DNA from: Faecalibacterium taiwanense
Lineage (GTDB): Bacteria > Bacillota > Clostridia > Oscillospirales > Ruminococcaceae
NCBI RefSeq assembly: GCF_036632915.2
Contig: NZ_CP155552.1
Location: 2,232,001 to 2,296,000, forward strand
Direction of reading: 5' to 3'
DNA length: 64,000 nt
Both the position numbers and the translations under genes were made by a program. Position 1 is the stretch's first letter. Each line of letters begins with the position of its first letter. The notes under the pieces are model-generated. The model ran no database searches, had not been told where the DNA came from, and saw nothing but the letters and a program-made list of their open reading frames with translations. Of this stretch, positions 7,940 to 17,657 are shown piece by piece.

Positions 7940-7981
7940 GTAGATCGGGAAAATCTGCGGATTTTCCCGATCTACTTTTTC
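7940..7981 (+). terminator. Terminator after asnB
   Basis: GTAGATCGGGAAAATC pairs with GATTTTCCCGATCTAC, a 16-bp perfect stem followed by TTTTT. Confidence 0.88.
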
Positions 7982-7989
7982 ACGCGAGG

Positions 7990-8119
7990 GAACCCTCTCC
8001 GTCACCTGCGGTGACACCTCTCTCAAAGGGAGAGGCTCTGGCGAAACTGGAAACCTTGCCGCCATGCCAAGGGCTCTCCCTTTGGGAGAGCTGCCGAGCG
8101 GAGCGAGGCTGAGAGGGCT
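7990..8119. repeat. Interspersed palindromic repeat, family A, copy 3
   Basis: Outer ends AACCCTCTCCGTCACC and GAGGCTGAGAGGG, with inner TCTGGCGAAACTGGAAACC, CATGCCAAGGGCTCTCCC and GAGAGCTGCCGAGCGGAGC. It lies between the inverted B copies 1 and 2 in a gene-free stretch of 423 bases. Confidence 0.8.
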
Positions 8120-8203
8120 AGCTCTTCCCCCGCTGCGCCGCCGCTTCCATAGGAAGCAGGCGCGGCATCCGCTCCTTGCCGTCCAATCTCCATCTGTGAA
8201 AAT

Positions 8204-8239
8204 GCAATGCCGGGCGGTCCGCAGACCGCCCGGCATTGC
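8204..8239 (-). terminator. Strong hairpin, probable terminator of the TetR gene
   Basis: GCAATGCCGGGCGGTC pairs with GACCGCCCGGCATTGC, a 16-bp GC-rich stem with a 4-base loop. On the minus strand it is followed by ATTTTCAC, 55 bases after the TetR stop. Confidence 0.65.
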
Positions 8240-8250
8240 TCTATTAAAAC

Positions 8251-8299
8251 TATTTTTCCGCTATTCATGCCCAAAGCGCACGCGGCGGGCATTCTAAAT
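8251..8299. repeat. Short intergenic repeat, family B, copy 2 (inverted)
   Basis: Reverse complement of the B core: TTTTTCCGCTATTCATGC, CAAAGCGCACGCGG, GGGCATTCTAAATT. It forms a long imperfect inverted repeat with copy 1, enclosing about 320 bases, and its right end overlaps the last codons of the TetR gene. Confidence 0.65.
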
Positions 8300-8857
8300 T
8301 GTTGTGTTACATCCTGATTTTTGCGCCGCCCGGGCAATGGACGCAAGCAGAGCCACCAGCCGCTTTTCGTCCATCTGGCCGCAGTAGCTGGTGAAGGTGT
8401 AGTAGCAGCCCTGCACGCAGAAGGAAAGCACGATCTTACGCACCACATCGGCATCAAACGAGGGGTCGCTCTCCGAGATGCATTTGCTCATTGCAGCTTC
8501 CACGCGGTTGATGAACAGTCCCTGACGGGAGCCGGAAAACAGAATGCCGATCTCGGTCTGATTCCGGGTAAACGCCCGGAACATTTCCCGGGTCAGCCAC
8601 TCGGTGCGCTCGCTTACATCACGGGCGGTCAACTGCGGCAGGCTTTCCACCACCACCTCCACCATTTCGTCCTCCATGGCGTTGGCCAGCGCATAGATAT
8701 CCTGATAATGCGCATAAAAGGTGGACTTATTGATGCAGGCCAGATCGCACAGTTCCTTGACCTTGATCTTTTCCAGCGGTTTCTGCGCCCGCAGCTCCAT
8801 GAATGCCTGCTTGATGGCACGCTCCGTTTTTTCAATGCGAATATCCAGAAAACCCAC
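8294..8857 (-). CDS. TetR-family transcriptional regulator
   Basis: 187 residues from GTG 8857. The N-terminal HTH reads IKQAFMELRAQKPLEKIKVKE (20-residue part) followed by LCDLACINKSTFYAHYQDI, the diagnostic TetR helix 3 pattern (STFY-HY). The C-terminal half resembles the TetR C-terminal domain seen in DhaS-like Firmicutes regulators (FRAFTRNQTEIGILFSG). Ligand and targets are unknown. The start lacks a strong ribosome-binding site and no better codon is nearby. The last residues overlap a B-family repeat, which may have altered the C-terminus. Confidence 0.83.
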   Translation of the reverse strand: MGFLDIRIEKTERAIKQAFMELRAQKPLEKIKVKELCDLACINKSTFYAHYQDIYALANAMEDEMVEVVVESLPQLTARDVSERTEWLTREMFRAFTRNQTEIGILFSGSRQGLFINRVEAAMSKCISESDPSFDADVVRKIVLSFCVQGCYYTFTSYCGQMDEKRLVALLASIARAAQKSGCNTTI

Positions 8858-8953
8858 CTCTTTTGCTTTTTCGTTGATTATCCAACCATTTTCCTGTTTT
8901 GCGGATAGACAAGGCCCTCAGCCTTTTTTATACTGGGTCTGTCCCCATCCGCA

Positions 8954-9481
8954 TCACTCCTTGCGGTACAGGATGCCTTTTTCTTCCAGCTCTTTTTTGA
9001 TGCGCTCAAAGCTCCCGGCATCCGGGCAGTGCAGGGTGTGCAGATGCACGCCGCCGGTCATGCGGCTCAAAAGTGCTTCCGGCGTGTCCTTGGCCTGCTG
9101 GATGAAGTTGTCCACATCGTAGCGGCTGGCAAGGTTCAGGTTGCCGCGCAGCTCGCCATACAGGTTGTTCTCCACGGCCACATCCACCACGATGCCGCCC
9201 TGATCCACCACGGTGTACAGCTCGGTGCGCATCTCGTCCTCGGTGCTGTGCACGCAGGCCAGAATGGCGGTATAGCCTTTTTCCGCTGGGTGCAGCTGAT
9301 AGCCCCGGGGCGTTGCATCGATCTGCGCACCGCCTGCCCGCAGCAGAGCCACATCCCCCACCACGATCTGGCGCGAGACCCCCAGCAAAGCCGCCAGTGC
9401 GCTGGCACTGACCGGTGCTTCGGCCCCGCTGAGCCGTTTCAGAATGGATTCTCTGCGCTGCGCTGCATTCATGGTTTTCAA
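8954..9481 (-). CDS. niaR: NiaR-like niacin-responsive repressor of NAD synthesis
   Basis: 175 residues, the normal length. An N-terminal HTH_11 domain (RRESILKRL, ALAALLGVSRQIVVGDVALLRAGG) is joined to a 3H domain containing ILACVHSTEDEM, ENNLYGELRGNLNLASR and GGVHLHTLHCP; the conserved His residues bind metal. NiaR represses NAD biosynthesis or niacin uptake genes when nicotinic acid is plentiful. No such target lies in this window, so it acts elsewhere. The start at 9481 is TTG with AAGGAA just upstream; ATG 9472 is the alternative. Confidence 0.9.
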   Translation of the reverse strand: MKTMNAAQRRESILKRLSGAEAPVSASALAALLGVSRQIVVGDVALLRAGGAQIDATPRGYQLHPAEKGYTAILACVHSTEDEMRTELYTVVDQGGIVVDVAVENNLYGELRGNLNLASRYDVDNFIQQAKDTPEALLSRMTGGVHLHTLHCPDAGSFERIKKELEEKGILYRKE

Positions 9482-9514
9482 AGCTTCCTTTCCGCTTTAC
9501 GGTATTATGCTCTT

Positions 9515-9543
9515 ATTGTAGCAAAAGACGGCGGATCATGCAA
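9515..9543 (-). promoter_or_regulatory. Promoter of niaR
   Basis: On the minus strand TTGCAT (complement of 9538-9543) and TACAAT (complement of 9515-9520) are 17 bases apart, 34 bases before the niaR start. Confidence 0.75.
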
Positions 9544-9551
9544 GAATGCGT

Positions 9552-10910
9552 TTACTTTTCCAGCTGCAGGATGGTAGCATAATTGGAGGGCAGCTGCACT
9601 TTCATGCGGCCCCACTCCATGCTGGTCAAAACGGGCTGTGCGCCCACCGTGTCGGCCAACAGGTCCTTTGCAGAGGATGCCTCCACCGGCAGCTGAAATT
9701 CCAGCTGTGCGGGACTGTCGCCGTTGTTCAGCACCACGACGCAGGCCTTTCCATCCAGCACCCGGGCAAAGGCATAGCACTGGGTGGTGAGCTGCAGCTC
9801 TTTCACCTCGCCGTCGGTCAGCTCCGGCAGCTCCGCCTTCAGTCTGCCCAGTGCGGCATACACGCTGGTGACAGGGTTGGTGGTCTCAGCGTCCCTGAAG
9901 TCGGAAAGTTCCAGGCAGGGGCGCAGCGGCCAATCGCTTCCCCACTCTTTTTTGCCTTCAATGCCAAATTCTGAGCCATAATAGATGGACGGAATGCCCC
10001 AAAGCGTATATACTAGAATTGCAATGTGGCGGATGTGCTCCCGGTTGCGCAGCTTGTTGGGCAGGCGCTCCACATCGTGGTTGTCCGAGAACAGATACAG
10101 CCGGGTATCGTGGCACAGGCCCTGCAGACGGCGCATGGTGTGGGCGATCTCGAAATAGTTGTGGTCGTTGTGGCCGCTCCACAGGCCCTTGTGCAGCTCG
10201 TAGTTGGTCACCGAGTGCAGCATCTCCGGGTTTGCCCAGCGGCTGTAATCGCCGTGGATCACCTCGCCCATGAGCCAGAACTCTGGCTTTACCTCGTTGG
10301 CAAGGCGGCGCAGACCGCGCATAAAGTCAAAGTCCAGCACATCGGCTGCGTCCAGACGGATGCCGTCAATGTCAAATTCATCCACCCAGAAGCGGATGGT
10401 ATCGTAGTGGTAGTTCTGCACCTCCGGGTTGCGCTGGTTCAGCTTGACCAGCAGATTGAAGCCGCCCCAGTTTCCGTAGGAAAAGCCGTCGTTGTACTCG
10501 TTGTTGCCCCAGAAATTCACATCGCAGAACCAGTCCTTATAGCGGGCGTTCTCGCGGTTTGCCTTCAGGTCCTGAAACGCAAAGAAATCGCGGCCCACAT
10601 GGTTGAACACGCCGTCCACGATCACCTTCTGGCCCCGGGCATGGCACCGGGCCACAAAGTCCTTGAACTCTGCGTTCGTGCCAAGGCGGCGGTCTACCAG
10701 CCGGTAATCGATGGTGTCGTAGCCATGGGAACCGCTCTCGAACAGCGGGCCGATATAAATGGCCGTGCAGCCGATGTCCGCTGCGTGCTCAGCCCATGCG
10801 TTCAGTTTATTAAACGCGCCGGGCACCGCCTGCCCATCGTTCTCATGTGCGCAGCCGCACAGCCCCAGAGGATAGATGTGATAAAATACCGCGTTGTCAT
10901 ACCAAGCCAT
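9552..10910 (-). CDS. GH13 alpha-amylase-family glycosidase
   Basis: 452 residues, cytoplasmic (no signal peptide). The TIM-barrel carries the four GH13 regions: DGVFNHVG (I), GIRLDAADV with the nucleophile Asp (II), GEVIHGDY with the acid Glu (III) and FSDNHDVERL (IV). The C-terminal beta domain ends at LEK. Likely acts on imported or stored maltodextrins; neopullulanase, maltogenic amylase or alpha-amylase specificity cannot be told apart by eye. It is divergently transcribed from glgB with 236 bases between, which suggests a glycogen/maltodextrin role. Confidence 0.88.
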   Translation of the reverse strand: MAWYDNAVFYHIYPLGLCGCAHENDGQAVPGAFNKLNAWAEHAADIGCTAIYIGPLFESGSHGYDTIDYRLVDRRLGTNAEFKDFVARCHARGQKVIVDGVFNHVGRDFFAFQDLKANRENARYKDWFCDVNFWGNNEYNDGFSYGNWGGFNLLVKLNQRNPEVQNYHYDTIRFWVDEFDIDGIRLDAADVLDFDFMRGLRRLANEVKPEFWLMGEVIHGDYSRWANPEMLHSVTNYELHKGLWSGHNDHNYFEIAHTMRRLQGLCHDTRLYLFSDNHDVERLPNKLRNREHIRHIAILVYTLWGIPSIYYGSEFGIEGKKEWGSDWPLRPCLELSDFRDAETTNPVTSVYAALGRLKAELPELTDGEVKELQLTTQCYAFARVLDGKACVVVLNNGDSPAQLEFQLPVEASSAKDLLADTVGAQPVLTSMEWGRMKVQLPSNYATILQLEK

Positions 10911-10967
10911 TGTTCATACCGCTCCCATACAAAAAAATCAGCCTCCGCCCACTGCGGCGGCAGGAAT

Positions 10968-10976
10968 AGTATAGCA
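10968..10976 (-). promoter_or_regulatory. Extended -10 promoter for the GH13 gene
   Basis: TGCTATACT on the minus strand lies 58 bases upstream of the start. No clear -35 is visible. The remainder of 10977-11146 probably holds the glgB promoter (an AT-rich TTATTGGATATATTG at about 11064-11078) but I cannot place it with confidence. Confidence 0.5.
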
Positions 10977-11146
10977 CAGAATCTGTAAAACATGTTAATT
11001 TTTGCTGATTTTTGTCAAGAATCTACAAGAATATCAGCCACTGTGCCCCATTTCGTCTTATTCTTATTGGATATATTGCCCAAACACCTGTGTCACATGC
11101 AGTGCCGCCGGGCGCTGCCTATCATAGAATGTAAGGAGATCTTTGC

Positions 11147-13096
<1,950 letters not shown>

Positions 13097-13106
13097 TATT
13101 CGTTTC

Positions 13107-13145
13107 AAAATGTCCCGTCTGCGTTCAAAGCGGCGGGACATTTTG
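13107..13145 (+). terminator. Terminator after glgB
   Basis: AAAATGTCCCG pairs with CGGGACATTTT, followed by GCTGTTTT. Confidence 0.8.
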
Positions 13146-13166
13146 CTGTTTTCCGTGCACAGCGGC

Positions 13167-13195
13167 TGGACAGTGCAGATTTTGCTTGCTATACT
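13167..13195 (+). promoter_or_regulatory. Promoter of the GT-C / trigger-factor-like / Fe-S operon
   Basis: TGGACA (13167-13172), a 17-base spacer and extended -10 TGCTATACT (TATACT at 13190-13195). It is 36 bases before the first start codon. Confidence 0.8.
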
Positions 13196-13231
13196 GTAGC
13201 TGTGATATTCTGCAGCTGAGAGGTTTTTGGG

Positions 13232-15151
13232 ATGAGTGGAATCGTTTCCCGTCTGTCTGTCCTTGGCAAGGTCTGGCTGGGCCTTGCTGCCGGGGCACTG
13301 GCGCTTATTGTATTCGGCCTTGCCGCACCGGGCAGCAGCCTGTTTTTTCCGCTGGTGAGCCTGTGGTGCAATGCAGCACTGTTTGCACTGGCGCTGCTGG
13401 TGCTGCGCCGGGCCGGTATGGAGCTGGACCTGTTCCACAAGGCGGTGCTGGTGGGCCTGTGGGCAGCGGCCGTGCTTTACTTTTACTGGACCCTCGGCAG
13501 CCGCACCTTCCTCTACCACTGGGACTACGTAAACTACATTCTAAAGCAGTATCATGCCGAAGCCGCCTTTGCCCAGAGCACAGGCGCAGGCTTCCGGTTT
13601 CTCCTCGATTCCATCACCGAGGACTATACGAATTTCATCACCCTGTTCACCGAGTTCCCGTTCTGCCTGAGCGGCAAGACCGGCGACGACTACGCATTCT
13701 GTCAGGTATTCAGCGTACTGCCCAGCCTGCTGGTGCTGCTGGCGGGCCTGACGGTCAAGGTGGGCCGGATGCTACGGGTAAAGAACCGGTTCTGGTATTT
13801 CCTCATCGGCTTTTCGTGGTGCGCTACCTTCCCGTTCGTGCGCATGTCGGCGGTGCTGGGCCAGCCGGACTGGTTCGGGCTGATTTTTGCCTTCATGCTT
13901 ATGCTGCTCACACTGGACTACCGCTTTGACGGCATCGACCTGCCCCGCTATCTGCTCATCTTCGCCGCCACGGCGGGCATCATCCTCACCCGGCGCTGGT
14001 ACTTATATTTTGTGGTGGGCTACTGCTTTGCCTACGTGCTGATGCTGGCAGTTTCCAGCATCCGGCTGGCAAAAGATGGCCAACCCAGCCGCGCTGTGCA
14101 CCGCATGGTACGGCTGGTGGTGTTCGGCCTGTGTGCGGCCGGGGCCATGGTGCTGCTGCTTCTGCCCATGGTGCGCAAAATTTTAAGCTTTGACTACGCC
14201 GGGCGCTACTCTTACTACAACTTCGGCGGCATCACGCTGGAGCTGGCCGCACAGACACTGCGCATCGGTTTGCTGAACTTCATCCTCATCGGAATGGGGC
14301 TGTGGTTTGCCGCAAAACGCCGTCTGCCTGCCCTGCCCTGCCTTGCAGGGGCAGAGCTGCTGGTGAGCCTTGTGCTGTTTACCCGGGTACAGAACACCGG
14401 CTCCCACCAGATGCTGCTGTTCGTGCCGGGGTGGCTGCTGCTGTTCCTCGTTGGTTCCGCCGCACTGGCCGACGGCCTGAAAAAGCACACCGCCGTCAAG
14501 CTCTGCTACTGGGGCTTTACCATGGTGTTTGCGGTGTCCGTGCGCTGCTCGCCGCTGACCACCGTTGCTCTGCCGGGCTTTGTGGTGGATCATTTTCCCC
14601 TCAAGGCCGTGTCGGAATTCGTCCGGCTGGACAAGCTCACCTACGACCGCACCGACGCCGCCCAGATCCAGCGCGTGGACGACTGGATCGATGCCCACTG
14701 CGATGCGGAAAAGGGCGAGTTCGCCTACATGATCCCCCACGATATGCTGTACAACTCGGACATATTCCAGTACGCCGCCCTGCCGGACATCCAGCTGCAG
14801 GACAAGCTGGCCGCCGGCATCTCCATCCCGGGCACCCACGAGTTCCCGGTGCGGTTCTTCGAGGCAAAGTATGTGCTCACCGCAGAGCCGCTCCCCCAGA
14901 CCTTTGTCAGCGGCGGTGAGCTTTCCGGCCGGTGGAATGCCCTCTTCTGCGCCGCGCGGGATGAGCACTTTACGCAGGCCGCCAGCTTTGACATGGGCAA
15001 CGGCACTGTGTTCACCGTGTGGGAGCGCACCGAGCCTGCCGACCGGGCTGAGGTGGAATATTATCTGGATGCCTTCGCGCAGGAGGATGCCCTCTACCCC
15101 GAAATGTTCTCGCAGGTGGCGGAAGCCTGGCTTGCCGGGCATGGACTTTAA
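13232..15151 (+). CDS. Large multi-pass membrane protein, GT-C glycosyltransferase-like
   Basis: 639 residues with roughly ten to twelve hydrophobic segments through about residue 450 and a soluble C-terminal part of about 180 residues. An acidic/aromatic loop after the third segment (TFLYHWDYVNYI) resembles the first extracytoplasmic loop of GT-C enzymes, which use polyprenyl-linked sugars, but the Asp motif is only suggestive. The C-terminal region resembles the outward domains of such enzymes (DDWIDAHCDAEKGEFAYMIP). Function is not established. It is followed after 36 bases by the trigger-factor-like gene. Confidence 0.6.
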   Translation: MSGIVSRLSVLGKVWLGLAAGALALIVFGLAAPGSSLFFPLVSLWCNAALFALALLVLRRAGMELDLFHKAVLVGLWAAAVLYFYWTLGSRTFLYHWDYVNYILKQYHAEAAFAQSTGAGFRFLLDSITEDYTNFITLFTEFPFCLSGKTGDDYAFCQVFSVLPSLLVLLAGLTVKVGRMLRVKNRFWYFLIGFSWCATFPFVRMSAVLGQPDWFGLIFAFMLMLLTLDYRFDGIDLPRYLLIFAATAGIILTRRWYLYFVVGYCFAYVLMLAVSSIRLAKDGQPSRAVHRMVRLVVFGLCAAGAMVLLLLPMVRKILSFDYAGRYSYYNFGGITLELAAQTLRIGLLNFILIGMGLWFAAKRRLPALPCLAGAELLVSLVLFTRVQNTGSHQMLLFVPGWLLLFLVGSAALADGLKKHTAVKLCYWGFTMVFAVSVRCSPLTTVALPGFVVDHFPLKAVSEFVRLDKLTYDRTDAAQIQRVDDWIDAHCDAEKGEFAYMIPHDMLYNSDIFQYAALPDIQLQDKLAAGISIPGTHEFPVRFFEAKYVLTAEPLPQTFVSGGELSGRWNALFCAARDEHFTQAASFDMGNGTVFTVWERTEPADRAEVEYYLDAFAQEDALYPEMFSQVAEAWLAGHGL

Positions 15152-15187
15152 ATTGCAAACGCTTTGGATATAAAAGGAGTATTTCCC

Positions 15188-16162
15188 ATGGAACAGAATG
15201 CAAACGCCCTGCCCAAGGTCACGCTGGGCCAATACAAGGGGCTGGAATTCACCCGCCGGGTGCGCCCGGTATCGGAAAAGGCCGTGGAGCTGGAGGCGGC
15301 GAACCTCACCCGCACCCGCGCCCCCTTTGCACCGGTGGAAAAGTCCGCCGCGCGCGGGATGCGCGTCACGCTGGATTTTGAGGGCTTCATGGACGGCGCG
15401 CCCATCCCGGAAAGCAAAATGGAAAATGTGACCGTGGTGCTGGGCACCGGTCAGCTGATGCCCGCCGCCGAGGATGCCGTGTACGGCCACAAAGCAGGCG
15501 AGAGCTTCCGATTCGATTTTACCTATCCCGCCGAGTTCCGGGTGCCGGAGCTTTCCGGCAAGACGGCGCAATTCGCCATCACCCTGCACACCGTGGAGCA
15601 AAAGCAGCCTGTACCGCTGGACGATGCCTTTGCCAAGACACTGGGCTTTGATACGGTGGATGCCCTGAAGGAGAGCATCCGCGAGAAGAAGCGCCGCTCC
15701 CACGAGGCCAACGCCGACCGAATTGCCGGAGCCGCCCTGCTGGGCATGGCCGGTGCCAACCTGACGGCGGAGCTGGATAACGCCATTCTGGACCAGAATG
15801 CCGACCATGACATGAGCGCCCTGCGCGAACGGTTGCGCCGCAGCAAGATGACCATGGAGCTGTACTGCAAGGCAGGCCAGACCACACCGGACGAGGTGCG
15901 CGCCGCCTTCCGCCGGGATGCCGAGCGCAAGATGCGCAGCATCCTTGCGGTGCAGGCCATAGCCAAGGCCGAACAGATCACCGTGTCCAACGCAGAGGTG
16001 GATGCCGAGTACGTCCGCCTTTCCAAGCTGCACGATACCCCGGAAGCCGAGATCCGCAATGTGCTCAGCCGGGACGCTGTGGCCTCTGCCGTGATCACTC
16101 AGAAGGTGCAGCGTTTCCTGATCGACCACGCAAACATCACTTCGGTTGTGGAAAAGGAGTAA
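15188..16162 (+). CDS. Trigger-factor-like FKBP-type peptidyl-prolyl isomerase lacking the ribosome-binding domain
   Basis: 324 residues. The FKBP domain (about 55-145) has GMRVTLDFEGFMDGAPIP, VLGTGQLMPAAEDAVYGH and FTYPAEFRVPELSGKTAQF, matching trigger factor motifs including the PxEF and LSGK turns. The helical C-terminal chaperone arm follows (PLDDAFAKTLGFDTVDALKE). The N-terminal ribosome-docking domain, about 110 residues with the GFRKG loop in canonical Tig, is replaced by about 45 unrelated residues. AAGGAG precedes ATG 15188. It is therefore likely a paralogue, not the housekeeping Tig. It sits between a membrane protein and an Fe-S protein, with only 3 bases to the latter. Confidence 0.82.
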   Translation: MEQNANALPKVTLGQYKGLEFTRRVRPVSEKAVELEAANLTRTRAPFAPVEKSAARGMRVTLDFEGFMDGAPIPESKMENVTVVLGTGQLMPAAEDAVYGHKAGESFRFDFTYPAEFRVPELSGKTAQFAITLHTVEQKQPVPLDDAFAKTLGFDTVDALKESIREKKRRSHEANADRIAGAALLGMAGANLTAELDNAILDQNADHDMSALRERLRRSKMTMELYCKAGQTTPDEVRAAFRRDAERKMRSILAVQAIAKAEQITVSNAEVDAEYVRLSKLHDTPEAEIRNVLSRDAVASAVITQKVQRFLIDHANITSVVEKE

Positions 16163-16165
16163 ACT

Positions 16166-17503
16166 ATGGGCTTTTTTACACGCACCGCGATGGATATGCT
16201 GATGAAAACTACCCATCCCGAGATCAACCGCCGCCAGTGCTGGAACCTGCATCCCCATCGCAAGCCCTGCACCGAGTGCAAGGATATCTGCCCCTATGGC
16301 GAACAGATCTTTACCCGCCCGAACCTTGTGAAGGACTGGGACCCCTGTACCGAGTGCGGCCTGTGCGTTTCTGCCTGCCGCAGCGGCTGCATCATCCCTT
16401 CGCCGGAGCAGGTGCAGCGGGACACCTCTGCCGCCGATACCGACAATGACACCATCTGGATCGGCTGCGAAAAGTCCACCCGCAAAAATTCCATGGTGCG
16501 CACCTGCATCTCTGCCCTCACATGGGAGACACTGGCCTACCTTGCCCTGAACAAAAAGATCGTGCTAGACCTGACCCCCTGCGGTGAATGTGAGAACGAC
16601 CTGTGCGCCGCCCAGCTGCGCAAGGAGCTGACAAGGCTTGTGGATTTCTTTGGCCAGCCCATGTTCGAGGCACGGTTCACTCTGGCCTACGAGCCGGACG
16701 AAGCGCTCTACCACGTAAAGGAACTAAGCCGCCGCGAAATGTTTGAGCAGGTGAGCCACGGCTCCAAAAGTGGCACCAAAAAGCTGCTGCAGATGCTGCC
16801 CGGCCTGCACAGCGAGGACGACGGCGGTGTGGATTTCCGCCTTTTGCTGCACCAGCGCACAAAGCAGCTGAAGGCATCCATGGAAACGCCGCTGAAGTAC
16901 GGCTACTACCTGCCCAACTTTACCGATAAATGCTTTGGCTGCGGCAAGTGCGAAAAGGCCTGCCGCGCCGGTGCGCTGAAGCTGGAGGACCTGCCCGACG
17001 GCCAGACCCGCATCGTCATCACGCCGTGGAAGTGCAGCGAGTGCGAGGTGTGCGTGGCCTCCTGCTCCAACCATGGCATCGACGGCATGAAGCTGCGCCA
17101 GCTCACCACCCTTGGCCCGGTAAGTGTACACAAATGCACCAAGACCCTGTGCAAGGAATGCGGCAAGCCCATTGCGCCGGGCAGTGTGGATGGTGTGTGC
17201 ACCGTGTGCCGCATCAAGGCCCGCACCAAAAAGCGGCAGGAAGAAGCCGCTGCCAAGGCAAAGCAGCTGCGTGAGGAGCGGGAAGCCAAAAAGGCTGCAG
17301 AGGAAGCCGCCAAGGCAGCAGCCGAAGCCGGTGCCGCCCCCGCAGAAACCGCTGCGGCCGCTGCCGTGCCTGCTGCGGCCGGTTCCGTGATCACAGCACT
17401 GACCCCGGAAAAAGCAGTCCCCGCCGCGCTGGACGAAACCCCTGCTGCCGCACCGGAAAACACCGCAGAAAAGGATGTGCCCGACACACCGAAAAACGAT
17501 TGA
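16166..17503 (+). CDS. Multi-cluster 4Fe-4S ferredoxin-like protein with zinc-ribbon and Ala/Lys-rich tail
   Basis: 445 residues. Cys groups in order: CTECKDICP, CTECGLCVSACRSGC, CGECENDLC, then a second ferredoxin module CFGCGKCEKACRAG and CSECEVCVASCSNHG, then a ribbon-like CKECGKPI...CTVC near residue 330. From about 355 the protein is a charged Ala/Lys/Glu helix followed by a low-complexity Ala/Pro tail. It suggests an electron-transfer protein with at least three or four clusters; partner unknown. No twin-arginine or signal peptide, so cytoplasmic. AAGGAG precedes the ATG; translationally coupled to the upstream gene. Confidence 0.75.
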   Translation: MGFFTRTAMDMLMKTTHPEINRRQCWNLHPHRKPCTECKDICPYGEQIFTRPNLVKDWDPCTECGLCVSACRSGCIIPSPEQVQRDTSAADTDNDTIWIGCEKSTRKNSMVRTCISALTWETLAYLALNKKIVLDLTPCGECENDLCAAQLRKELTRLVDFFGQPMFEARFTLAYEPDEALYHVKELSRREMFEQVSHGSKSGTKKLLQMLPGLHSEDDGGVDFRLLLHQRTKQLKASMETPLKYGYYLPNFTDKCFGCGKCEKACRAGALKLEDLPDGQTRIVITPWKCSECEVCVASCSNHGIDGMKLRQLTTLGPVSVHKCTKTLCKECGKPIAPGSVDGVCTVCRIKARTKKRQEEAAAKAKQLREEREAKKAAEEAAKAAAEAGAAPAETAAAAAVPAAAGSVITALTPEKAVPAALDETPAAAPENTAEKDVPDTPKND

Positions 17504-17528
17504 CGGCGCACAGATTCAATGCTATACT
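17500..17528 (+). promoter_or_regulatory. Promoter of the peptide-binding protein gene
   Basis: TTGACG (17500-17505), 17-base spacer and extended -10 TGCTATACT (TATACT at 17523-17528). The -35 overlaps the stop codon of the Fe-S gene. Confidence 0.8.
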
Positions 17529-17565
17529 GACCATAAGACCACGCACCGTGGCCACCGACTGTTAC

Positions 17566-17600
17566 AAAGGGGTAACGGAGCTATTTCCGTTACCCCTTTC
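17566..17600 (+). terminator. Strong hairpin in the 5' leader of the peptide-binding protein gene
   Basis: AAAGGGGTAACGGA pairs with TCCGTTACCCCTTT around GCTATT. It lies about 30 bases downstream of the predicted transcription start and 58 bases before the ATG, followed by CTTATCCC rather than a clean T run. It may end read-through from upstream, attenuate, or protect the 5' end. Confidence 0.55.
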
Positions 17601-17657
17601 TTATCCCAAAGCACGAAGCAAGCTTTTGCCAAGATCTTACGAAAGAAGGATTTTACT

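Noticed and set aside
7871-8298. CRISPR-like repeats in the gene-free patch
   Set aside because: The repeats are unequal, inverted and unrelated in spacing; no array with regular spacers exists anywhere in the window.
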